Source: Clostridia bacterium
Lineage (GTDB): Bacteria > Bacillota > Clostridia > Oscillospirales > CAG-272
Reading direction: 5' to 3'
Length of the DNA stretch: 38,243 bases
Assembly (NCBI GenBank): GCA_017462485.1
Contig: JAFTRA010000037.1
Location: 1-38,243, forward strand
The translations under genes and the position numbers were made by a program. The notes below the pieces were generated by a model that was not told the origin of the DNA, did not search any database, and worked only from the letters and a program-made list of their open reading frames with translations. This document shows, piece by piece, positions 31,884 to 38,243 of this stretch (positions are counted from its first letter, which is position 1; the number at the start of each line of letters is the position of its first letter).

Positions 31884-33203
31884 TTATCCGAAAAGAATAT
31901 TGTTTACAACTGCCTCCAGATATTCGGCTCTGCCGCTATCGGTGGAATTCTTAACTCCCATATTTTCAGCGTAAGCCGCAAGCTCCGCAAGAGTAGCGTT
32001 ACCCGACAAAATCTTTTTACCAATATCGGTATTCGAGAAGCTTGAATATTTCTCCTTGATAAACTCGTCAATAGTGCCGTCCTCTATAATCTCAGCAGCC
32101 TTTATAAGACCGAGAGCGAAGGTATCCATACCGAGAATATATGCGTGCACCATATCCTCAAGAGTGTTGCTGGGACGGCGGTTTTTAGCGTCAAAGTTGA
32201 AGCCGCCCGTAAGTCCGCCCGCCTTAAGCACCTCGTACATACAAAGAGTGCTTTCGTAAACGTTGAACGGGAACTCGTCGGTATCCCAACCGAGAAGATA
32301 ATCGCCCTGGTTTGCGTCGATTGAGCCGAGCATACCGTTTATAGCGGAAACTCTGAGCTCGTGCTGGAAGGTATGGCCAGCAAGCGTTGCGTGGTTAGCC
32401 TCAATATTCATCTTGAAGTCCTTGTCAAGACCGTACTTACGGAGGAATCCGATAGCCGTTGCGGCATCAAAGTCATACTGGTGCTTCATAGGCTCCTTTG
32501 GCTTGGGCTCGATATAGAAATCACCCGTAAAGCCGATAGAACGTCCGTAGTCAACCGCCATTTTCATAAGGCGAGCGATATTTTCCTCTTCGAACTTAAC
32601 GTCTGTGTTGAGAAGAGTTTCATAACCCTCTCTTCCGCCCCAGAAGACGTAGCCCTTACCGCCAAGCTTAACGGTAAGCTCAAGAGCCTTTTTAACCTGA
32701 GCGGCAGCGAAGCAGTAAACCTCTGCCGAGTTCGTGCTTCCCGCACCGTTCATATATCTGGGATTCGAGAACATATTAGCGGTACCCCAAAGGCACTTGA
32801 TATCGGTTCCCTGCATCTTTTCAAGTATGTAGTCGGTGATTTCATCGAGGCGCTTGTTGGTTTCCTTTATATCCTCTGCCTCGGGAACTATATCTACGTC
32901 GTGGAAGCAGAAATATTTAATTCCAAGCTTCTTCATAAACTCGAAGCCTGCGTCAACCTTTGCCTTTGCGTGAGCCATAGTGCCTACGGTTTCTCCAAAG
33001 GACTTGTTTGCGGTATCTCTTCCGAACATATCGGTTCCCTGCGCGCAAAGGTTATGCCACCAAGCCATAGCGAAGGGGAGATGCTCTTCCATTGTCTTTC
33101 CAAGTATTACTCTGTTCTTATCGTAGAACTTAAATGCGAAGGGATTCTTGCTCTTGCTTCCCTCGTATTTGATTACGGGTATATTCTCAAAGTACTCTTT
33201 CAT
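31884..33203 (-). CDS. xylA: xylose isomerase
   Basis: It converts D-xylose to D-xylulose in a TIM-barrel enzyme with two divalent metals (439 residues, class II length). Conserved blocks are the start [42 protein letters not shown] with the catalytic His and Asp, [53 protein letters not shown] (Glu/Lys/metal ligands), [17 protein letters not shown] and [20 protein letters not shown]. All hallmark residues are present. AAAGGAA precedes the ATG. It is the second gene of the operon, 31 bases after xylB. Confidence 0.98.
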   Translation of the reverse strand: MKEYFENIPVIKYEGSKSKNPFAFKFYDKNRVILGKTMEEHLPFAMAWWHNLCAQGTDMFGRDTANKSFGETVGTMAHAKAKVDAGFEFMKKLGIKYFCFHDVDIVPEAEDIKETNKRLDEITDYILEKMQGTDIKCLWGTANMFSNPRYMNGAGSTNSAEVYCFAAAQVKKALELTVKLGGKGYVFWGGREGYETLLNTDVKFEEENIARLMKMAVDYGRSIGFTGDFYIEPKPKEPMKHQYDFDAATAIGFLRKYGLDKDFKMNIEANHATLAGHTFQHELRVSAINGMLGSIDANQGDYLLGWDTDEFPFNVYESTLCMYEVLKAGGLTGGFNFDAKNRRPSNTLEDMVHAYILGMDTFALGLIKAAEIIEDGTIDEFIKEKYSSFSNTDIGKKILSGNATLAELAAYAENMGVKNSTDSGRAEYLEAVVNNILFG

Positions 33204-33234
33204 TGTTTTAATTCCTTTCTTACGTGAGTTAAAT

Positions 33235-34716
33235 TTATTCCTTTATTTCTTTATATAAAGCTTTAAGTGCGGGGTATATTTTTTTATATTTTTGATATCT
33301 TTCTTCGTAAAGCTTCGTAAGTTTTTCTTCAGGTCTTACGGTTTCCTTGATTTTAACGAGCTTACTTGCTCCGTCCTTCACAGAGGCAAATTCACCGCAA
33401 GCCGTCATAGCGAGAATAGCTCCGCCATATCCGGGGCCCTCCTCCGACGTCGGAACGTCAAGCTCTATCGCAAGAACGTTAGCGAGGATTTTGAGCCAAA
33501 GTTTCGACTTTGCACCGCCGCCGCATACCGTACTTCTCGAAAGCTTAATTCCAAGGCTCTTCGCTACCTCGATATTGTCTCTTATAGCAAAGGCTACGCC
33601 CTCAAATACAGCCAAAAGCATATCCGCACGGCTGGTTTCGGGATTGAGTCCGAGGAACACTCCCGTTGCGTTCGTATCGTTTATAGGGCTTCTCTCACCC
33701 ATAAGATACGGCAGGAAAAATACGTTGTTTCCCCCAAGCTTGCTTTCGTCTATATTATCGCTCTCGCCGCGGAAATCCGAGGTTCCGAGAATCTTCTCGC
33801 AAAACCATTTATTGCACGAAGCAGCAGAAAGAATGCAGCCCATAAGGTGATAACCGCCGTCAGAATGGCAGAAGGAATGAAGCGCATTGTTAGAGTCGCA
33901 GGAGAAGCTCTCCGAGCTTATGAAAACAGTTCCCGACGTGCCGAGAGAAATATTGCATTTGCCTTCACCAACGGTTGCCGTTCCTATTGCCGCAGCCGCA
34001 TTATCACCCGCGCCCGCAACTACTACTGCATTCTTGCTTATTCCAAGCAGCTGTGCAACGTCAGCCTTTACCTTGCCTATAACCTCGTAGCTTTCGTAAA
34101 GCTTTGCGCACCAGGACCTTTCTATGCCGCAGATTTCAAGCATTTTTTCCGACCAGCATCTGTTTTTAACGTCGAGCGTAAGCATTCCCGAAGCGTCGGA
34201 AAGGTCGGTTGCGTGATTTCCCGTAAGCAGATAATTTATGTAGTCTTTAGGAAGCATTATTTTCGTTATTTTTGCGAAGTTTTCAGGCTCGTTCTCACGC
34301 ATCCACAAAAGCTTAGGTGCGGTAAAGCCCGCAAAAGCAACGTTAGCCGTCATTTCCGAAAGCGCCTTTTGACCTATAACGTTATTAAGGTAATCTACTT
34401 CCTTCTCGGTTCTTCCGTCATTCCAGAGAATAGCGGGTCTTATAACCTTATCACTCTTATCGAGAGCTACCAAGCCGTGCATCTGACCGCCAACTCCGAT
34501 TCCCTGCACCTTGCCACCGTCAAACTCAGCGGTAAGCTCACGCACTCCCGAAACGAACGCATCCCACCAATCGTAAGGATTCTGCTCACTCCAGCCTATT
34601 TTAGGATAAGTGACCTCATATTCACGGGTGGCTGATTTAAGTATTTTTCCCGCCTTGTCAACAAGCATCAGCTTAAGCGATGACGTTCCAAGGTCGGCAC
34701 CGATATAATAACTCAT
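33235..34716 (-). CDS. xylB: xylulokinase
   Basis: An FGGY-family kinase of 493 residues that phosphorylates D-xylulose to xylulose 5-phosphate. Phosphate motifs are [14 protein letters not shown] at the N-terminus and [15 protein letters not shown] with [25 protein letters not shown] and [15 protein letters not shown] with [12 protein letters not shown] follow; [21 protein letters not shown] is the C-terminal adenosine-binding signature. It is full length. GGGAGGAG lies 6 bases before the ATG. It is the first gene of the xylB-xylA-GH3 operon. A TAAAAT -10-like box on the minus strand (34753-34758) lacks a good -35, fitting a promoter that needs an activator such as the divergent AraC protein. 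Confidence 0.97.
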   Translation of the reverse strand: MSYYIGADLGTSSLKLMLVDKAGKILKSATREYEVTYPKIGWSEQNPYDWWDAFVSGVRELTAEFDGGKVQGIGVGGQMHGLVALDKSDKVIRPAILWNDGRTEKEVDYLNNVIGQKALSEMTANVAFAGFTAPKLLWMRENEPENFAKITKIMLPKDYINYLLTGNHATDLSDASGMLTLDVKNRCWSEKMLEICGIERSWCAKLYESYEVIGKVKADVAQLLGISKNAVVVAGAGDNAAAAIGTATVGEGKCNISLGTSGTVFISSESFSCDSNNALHSFCHSDGGYHLMGCILSAASCNKWFCEKILGTSDFRGESDNIDESKLGGNNVFFLPYLMGERSPINDTNATGVFLGLNPETSRADMLLAVFEGVAFAIRDNIEVAKSLGIKLSRSTVCGGGAKSKLWLKILANVLAIELDVPTSEEGPGYGGAILAMTACGEFASVKDGASKLVKIKETVRPEEKLTKLYEERYQKYKKIYPALKALYKEIKE

Positions 34717-34769
34717 GTGCTCTCCTCCCTTGTTTTTGTTTTTACTAGTTTCATTTTAGCAGATATAAA

Positions 34770-34798
34770 TTGACTTTTCTCGCCAAATATGTTATAAT
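34770..34798 (+). promoter_or_regulatory. sigma-A promoter of the AraC-type regulator
   Basis: TTGACT (34770-34775), 17 bases and an extended TGtTATAAT -10 (34793-34798) lie 30 bases before the ATG. The short shared region (34717-34828) also has two ACTAG...TTTTAG motifs (about 34744-34759 and 34801-34819) that could be operators. Confidence 0.85.
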
Positions 34799-34828
34799 TA
34801 CTAGACAAAACTTGTTTTAGAGGTTTTT

Positions 34829-35593
34829 ATGTTCTATCAATTGCACCATATTGGCTCTTCGGAGTATATAAAGAAGGAATACGACGAGAATTTCAGCTAC
34901 CCTACGCATATGCACACCTGCTTTGAATTAGTTATAGTTTTAGAGGGTAAAATGGATATAAGCGTGAACGACGAGGTATATTCGGTCTCGAGGGGCGAAG
35001 CCGTTCTGATTTTCCCGAATCAGCTTCATTCATTCTCTTCCAGCGAATCGAAGCACCTGCTTTTCATTTTCTCGCCAAAAATTGTTCAGAGCTTTGCGGC
35101 AAAATATACGGGAAAGTTGCCCATATCATCAAAATTCAAGCTTGCCGAGAATTTTATATCGCAGCTTTGGGAGCTAACCCCAAGCGACTCGATTATTGAA
35201 ATCAAGGGGCTTTTCTACTCTATTTGCGCAAGGTTTGAAAAAAACGCCGAATTCAAGGATTTCTACCAAGGAAACAATAATCTCCTTATGCAGATATTCT
35301 CCTTCGTCGATAAAAATTTTCAAAGCGAATGCGCTCTTTGCGACGTGGCAAGAGCTATAGGCTACGACCACGCCTATATATCACGCTACTTCAAAAAAAT
35401 GACTAACATGTCATACAACGGCTACGTCAACGTCTGCCGCTTGAATCACGCAAGCTTTCTGTTAAAAAACACCGATTTGTCAATACTAGAATGCTCGGTT
35501 GAATGCGGTTATAAGTCGCTACGCAGCTTTAACAGGAATTTTAAGGAGTATTTCTCCAAAACTCCTCAGGAATACCGTGTAGGCAGTATTTAA
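34829..35593 (+). CDS. AraC-family transcriptional regulator (putative xylose operon regulator)
   Basis: A 254-residue AraC/XylS regulator. The N-terminal cupin-type sensor domain (residues ~20-100) has SYPTHMHTCFELVIVLEG and SRGEAVLIFPNQLHSFSS. The C-terminal DNA-binding domain (~150-254) has two helix-turn-helices, LCDVARAIGYDHAYISRYFKK and ILECSVECGYKSLRSFNRNF, and the family ending FSKTPQEYR. It is transcribed divergently from xylB with a strong promoter of its own, so it is probably the sugar-responsive activator of xylB-xylA-GH3. The ligand (xylose or xylobiose) is inference. The ribosome binding site is weak (TTAGAGG, about 6 bases before the ATG). Confidence 0.92.
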   Translation: MFYQLHHIGSSEYIKKEYDENFSYPTHMHTCFELVIVLEGKMDISVNDEVYSVSRGEAVLIFPNQLHSFSSSESKHLLFIFSPKIVQSFAAKYTGKLPISSKFKLAENFISQLWELTPSDSIIEIKGLFYSICARFEKNAEFKDFYQGNNNLLMQIFSFVDKNFQSECALCDVARAIGYDHAYISRYFKKMTNMSYNGYVNVCRLNHASFLLKNTDLSILECSVECGYKSLRSFNRNFKEYFSKTPQEYRVGSI

Positions 35594-35617
35594 AATGCGT
35601 TTTTATTCAATCCAATA

Positions 35618-35653
35618 AAAACAGGCAGGGGCTTTCTAACAGTACCCCTGCCT
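35618..35653 (-). terminator. convergent terminator between the AraC regulator and the MFS gene
   Basis: AGGCAGGGG (35623-35631) pairs with CCCCTGCCT (35645-35653). The minus-strand tail is GTTTTTATTGG and the plus-strand tail is AAATTTATG, so it mainly ends the MFS transcript but may serve both genes. Confidence 0.75.
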
Positions 35654-35698
35654 AAATTTATGAAGTTTTATGTAAATCTGCGTTTTTCGGCCTTTTTG

Positions 35699-36889
35699 TT
35701 ATAATTCACCTTTGTTTGCCCTAAAAAAGCGCATAGTGGCTACAACTACGATAATTCCTAGAATCGGGAAGATACTGCAAACGAGCATTCCGGTCTGCAA
35801 GCCCGAGGTGTCCGCAATTACGCCGAGAAGCTGCGGAGCAACCGAAGCTCCGAGGTCTCCTGCGGCAGCCATTAAGGCAAATGCGGCAACTCCTGCTCCA
35901 CGAACGTTTTCTTCCATCATAATAAGAGTTCCGGGCCAAAGCATAGCGGTGAAAACGCCCGTCAGCACGCAAGCGATAAATGCGAGAACAGTATGCGACG
36001 AAAATCCGGCGACAAGATAGCAGACAGATGCGCCAATCATACCTATAAGCAGGATTTTTGTGATATTCCTGCCCCATTTTGCGTAGGAAATTCTCGCAAT
36101 TCCAAGAAGAATGGCAAACATAGCCACACCGAGAATATCTCCGAGCGCCTTATCAATATGAAGCTCTGCCTCCATATAACTCGAAATCCAGTTTGACATA
36201 GCGTTCTCAGCGCAGCTTCCGAAGAAAATACAGCCTACGCAAAGCAGAATACCGATAATTCTCTTGTTATTTTTCGCAACCGTTTCCGCGCTTTGATTCT
36301 CGCTCATATCGGGCATAAGTGAGGTCATAAACAGCACCGATGCAATTACGGGAAGCGCCGCGAAGAACATAGTGAGATACGTCCAATATTCGTTACCAAC
36401 GAATTTTATAAAGAGCGTACCGATAACAACCACGGTGAACACACCGAATGCGTAAAGTGAGTGAAGCAAACTCATATCTCTATCGGGATTATCCGACGGA
36501 ATTGCCGCGATAGTAGGGCTGAGCAGCACCTCTGAAAGTCCTGCGGAAACCGAGAATATGACCGTACCTATCAGAAGCCCGACGTACGTCAACTCGGGGA
36601 AAATCATCGGAAATATCGCATACGTCAAAAGTCCGAGCGAGGTTATCAGTGGCATTATTCTAATCACCAGCTTTGTGTTAAACCTCTTTGAAAAGAGGGT
36701 GAAAATCAAATCCACGGCAAGCTGAGTGCAAAAATTAGTTAAAACTAAAGTTCCAAGCAGAGTCCATGAAATGCCGTACATCTCGTGAAACGTAACGAAC
36801 AAGAGCGGCGGAAGGCAGAACACTGAGGACATTGTGAAATATGCAGAATAGCACGCAAATTTCGTTCTTTTAAATTTTGAGTCGGTCAT
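35699..36889 (-). CDS. MFS transporter, sugar-permease-like
   Basis: A 396-residue major facilitator with about 12 transmembrane segments and a central cytoplasmic loop (DMSENQSAETVAKNNKR, ~200-215). Segments such as VFCLPPLLFVTFHEMYGISW, VFSVSAGLSEVLLSPTIAAI, SLLHSLYAFG, FFGSCAENAMSNWISSYMEAE and GTLIMMEENVRGAG resemble the FucP/sugar-permease branch of the superfamily. The substrate is not predictable; its position beside beta-helix-protein and AraC genes suggests a sugar or oligosaccharide. AGGTG precedes the ATG. It starts 19 bases after the stop of the truncated beta-helix gene, apparently in one operon, and ends at a convergent terminator. Confidence 0.88.
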   Translation of the reverse strand: MTDSKFKRTKFACYSAYFTMSSVFCLPPLLFVTFHEMYGISWTLLGTLVLTNFCTQLAVDLIFTLFSKRFNTKLVIRIMPLITSLGLLTYAIFPMIFPELTYVGLLIGTVIFSVSAGLSEVLLSPTIAAIPSDNPDRDMSLLHSLYAFGVFTVVVIGTLFIKFVGNEYWTYLTMFFAALPVIASVLFMTSLMPDMSENQSAETVAKNNKRIIGILLCVGCIFFGSCAENAMSNWISSYMEAELHIDKALGDILGVAMFAILLGIARISYAKWGRNITKILLIGMIGASVCYLVAGFSSHTVLAFIACVLTGVFTAMLWPGTLIMMEENVRGAGVAAFALMAAAGDLGASVAPQLLGVIADTSGLQTGMLVCSIFPILGIIVVVATMRFFRANKGEL

Positions 36890-36908
36890 AAAAACACCTA
36901 AAAAACAG

Positions 36909-37316
36909 TTATTCTTTTATAAATTCGGTATCGGCGTAAAGCTCTTCTCTGCCGTAAAGCTCATAAGGCTTTCCGCTGTCGGTAGTAAGATTTTTAATAA
37001 CCACCTTTTCGGGCGGAAGATATTTGAAATTACGCTCTGCGTCGTCAGCTCGCTGATATTCAGCCATAAGACGTGCGGGAGTATCGCCAAAGGAAGTGTC
37101 ATTTATGCGAAGCCCGTCGATATTTATAGTTTTCGGCGCGCGGCAGATATATCCGAAGTTATGCGTGCCGTTGTTTCCCCACAAGAATGCGGTTCTGTTT
37201 TTACATGAAGCCGTGTAATAAGCTTGCTCACGGAAATTCCAATAGCAATTTTTCACCGTAACGTTACCGTTACAGACAGCTCCGTAATCCTCATATCGCA
37301 AATATTTTTTATCCAT
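36909..37316 (-). CDS. remnant of a beta-helix (pectate lyase/GH28-like) protein, internally deleted
   Basis: A 135-residue product beginning KYLRYEDYGAVCNG, like the usual start of polygalacturonase or pectate-lyase-fold proteins (Y-G-A-x-G-D-G). It jumps at once to repeats that belong to the C-terminal half of such a protein (NVTVKNCYWNFREQAYYTAS, TAFLWGNNGTHNFG, ICRAPKTINIDGLRINDTS, KVVIKNLTTDSGKPYELYG). The D-G-V-T-D-D segment and the several hundred residues of the barrel normally found between are absent, so this looks like an in-frame internal deletion, probably a non-functional relic although the frame is open. AAAGGAACG precedes the ATG. It lies upstream of the MFS gene in the same orientation. 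The full-length ancestor would have been a sugar-polymer-degrading enzyme (inference). Confidence 0.6.
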   Translation of the reverse strand: MDKKYLRYEDYGAVCNGNVTVKNCYWNFREQAYYTASCKNRTAFLWGNNGTHNFGYICRAPKTINIDGLRINDTSFGDTPARLMAEYQRADDAERNFKYLPPEKVVIKNLTTDSGKPYELYGREELYADTEFIKE

Positions 37317-37675
37317 ATCTCAACGTTCCTTTTCCGAACATATATTTAAAATATTGAAAATTCACTGCGCCTATGACTACATTCTAGCACAAACAAAAGT
37401 ATTTTTCTATAGCTTTTTAACCAAAAAGTAAAATAAAATGTGCAAATTTAGAGTTATCTGCATCGGTAAAGTAAAAAGCAGAAGGACACTTTATGCGATA
37501 CCTCTGCTCTGACAAAAAAGATATTTTTAAGTGTTTTCGTATTGACTTGAACTCATGTACCAAATCGCGCTGCAGGCGTGCATATCATCAAAACGAAGTT
37601 TTGTATATCACCATTAATTATTATGGCATGTCATTCAGAAAAACAAAAGGCAAAATGAAAGTTACATAACACAAG
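37317..37675. repeat. non-coding interval with hairpin/ATATCA mosaic (37566-37612)
   Basis: Most of the 359 bases show nothing coding. At 37566-37612 there is GCGC-TGCAG-GCGT, then GCATATCATC, then AAAAC-GAA-GTTTT, then GTATATCACC: short hairpins separated by ATATCA spacers. On the minus strand this reads like the GATGATATAC-separated hairpin clusters that I recall between genes in many Clostridia. A minus-strand TAGAAT (about 37381-37386) could be a -10 for the relic gene but lacks a -35. Confidence 0.4.
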
Positions 37676-38243
37676 TCAATCACCTTTCTCCCTTTTCTTC
37701 CTGTATTCTGTAGGCGTCATGCCTGTATACTTTCTGAACAATCTGCTAAAATACAGCGCATTTTCATAACCCACTTCGTTTGAAATTTCGGCAATATTTT
37801 TGGCTGAATTCTCAAGATATCCTTTTGCCATAGCAATTCTCAATGAAATAATGTATTGCATCGGTGACATTTTCATAACGCTTTTGAAGCTATGAATAAA
37901 CCAGTTCACGCTCATCAAGTGTTCCTCGGCATATTGTGCAATGGATATTTGCTTATTATAGTTATCCTTAAAATAGTGCGCGGCTCTTTCAATATCGTTG
38001 ATGGTGTCATTTTTTGTTTCTCGACCTTCTTTTATATAACGATTGATTGTAATTAAGATATGATGCATATAGAGACTGATCATATCTTCATAGTTTACTC
38101 GCTGCAATTGAAGTTCCCGTATCATCTGATTGTAGATCCAAGGGTAATCGGGGGAGACTCCGGTATAAAATACATTTTCATCATGTGGTAGCTCGTAGCG
38201 TTCAAGATATTCTTCAACCTTCCATCCGGTAAAATGTACCCAG
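37676..38243 (-). CDS. AraC-family transcriptional regulator, 5' end cut by window edge
   Basis: The frame runs without a stop to the right edge, giving 188 visible residues; an in-frame ATG at 38125 is internal, because the upstream sequence WVHFTGWKVEEYLERYE matches the Y-W-V-H-F-T-G segment typical of the sensor domain of AraC regulators. The C-terminal DNA-binding domain has ISIAQYAEEHLMSVNWFIHSFK and IAEISNEVGYENALYFSRLFRK and ends YTGMTPTEYRKKRE. It probably controls the MFS/beta-helix locus, in the same orientation, with a sugar as ligand (inference). The true start lies outside the window. Confidence 0.9.
   Translation of the reverse strand, partial: WVHFTGWKVEEYLERYELPHDENVFYTGVSPDYPWIYNQMIRELQLQRVNYEDMISLYMHHILITINRYIKEGRETKNDTINDIERAAHYFKDNYNKQISIAQYAEEHLMSVNWFIHSFKSVMKMSPMQYIISLRIAMAKGYLENSAKNIAEISNEVGYENALYFSRLFRKYTGMTPTEYRKKREKGD

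Noticed and set aside
33292-34635. 447-residue open frame antisense to xylB
   Set aside because: xylB is complete and conserved; the antisense product shows no recognisable motif.

Overview
The window looks like chromosomal DNA of an anaerobic, endospore-forming member of the Clostridia (Firmicutes), probably a fermentative gut or rumen bacterium. The evidence is an alpha/beta-type small acid-soluble spore protein, AGGAGG-type ribosome binding sites, near-consensus TTGACA-17-TATAAT promoters, a complete NAD(P)H/ferredoxin-linked [FeFe]-hydrogenase operon and a xylose/xylan operon. There are no phage, plasmid, transposase or CRISPR genes. I see no tRNA or rRNA gene inside the window, but the left edge carries a promoter and boxA-like leader that fit an rRNA operon transcribed leftward off the edge.

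Layout. 1-1037: rRNA-type leader (minus), the spore protein gene (plus), a structured palindromic element flanked by a near-copy of the spore gene's tail, and a terminator. 1038-7400 (minus strand): a fused isoprenoid-alcohol kinase-like/DUF92 membrane protein, a small SH3-like protein, a 55-residue DUF3006-like protein, gpmI, and an atypical ParE/GyrB-type topoisomerase subunit with its own strong promoter. 7806-9837 (minus): an amino-acid:cation symporter controlled by a tandem glycine riboswitch with intrinsic terminators. 10005-11644 (plus): a YfcE-type phosphoesterase and a D-amino-acid transaminase-like enzyme.

11720-20451 (plus) is the centrepiece: one promoter, preceded by a 17-bp dyad, drives ten genes. 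The four structural genes of an electron-bifurcating-type hydrogenase (hydC, hndB, hydB, hydA) enclose six genes that look like a signalling module: two DRTGG-domain proteins, an RsbW/RsbT-like ATPase, a sensory-type [FeFe]-hydrogenase homologue (proton-relay Cys replaced by Ala), a PHP phosphoesterase and a histidine-kinase-type ATPase without a HisKA domain. My reading, which is inference, is that H2 or redox state is sensed by the HydS-like protein and passed through kinase/phosphatase partners encoded in the same transcript as the enzyme being monitored.

20486-26338 (minus): a 1950-residue secreted protein with beta-helix-like repeats and a C-terminal SGNH hydrolase domain, preceded by several GTGCAA motifs. 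26842-29806 (minus): an HD-domain hydrolase overlapping a sugar-phosphate-isomerase-like TIM barrel, an intergenic hairpin repeat, and a MATE efflux pump with its own promoter. 29850-34716 (minus): xylB-xylA-GH3 beta-xylosidase operon, diverging from an AraC-type regulator (34829-35593, plus) that probably controls it. 35618-38243 (minus): an MFS permease, what looks like an internally deleted beta-helix protein gene, and a second AraC-type regulator cut by the right edge; this resembles a decaying sugar-utilisation locus.
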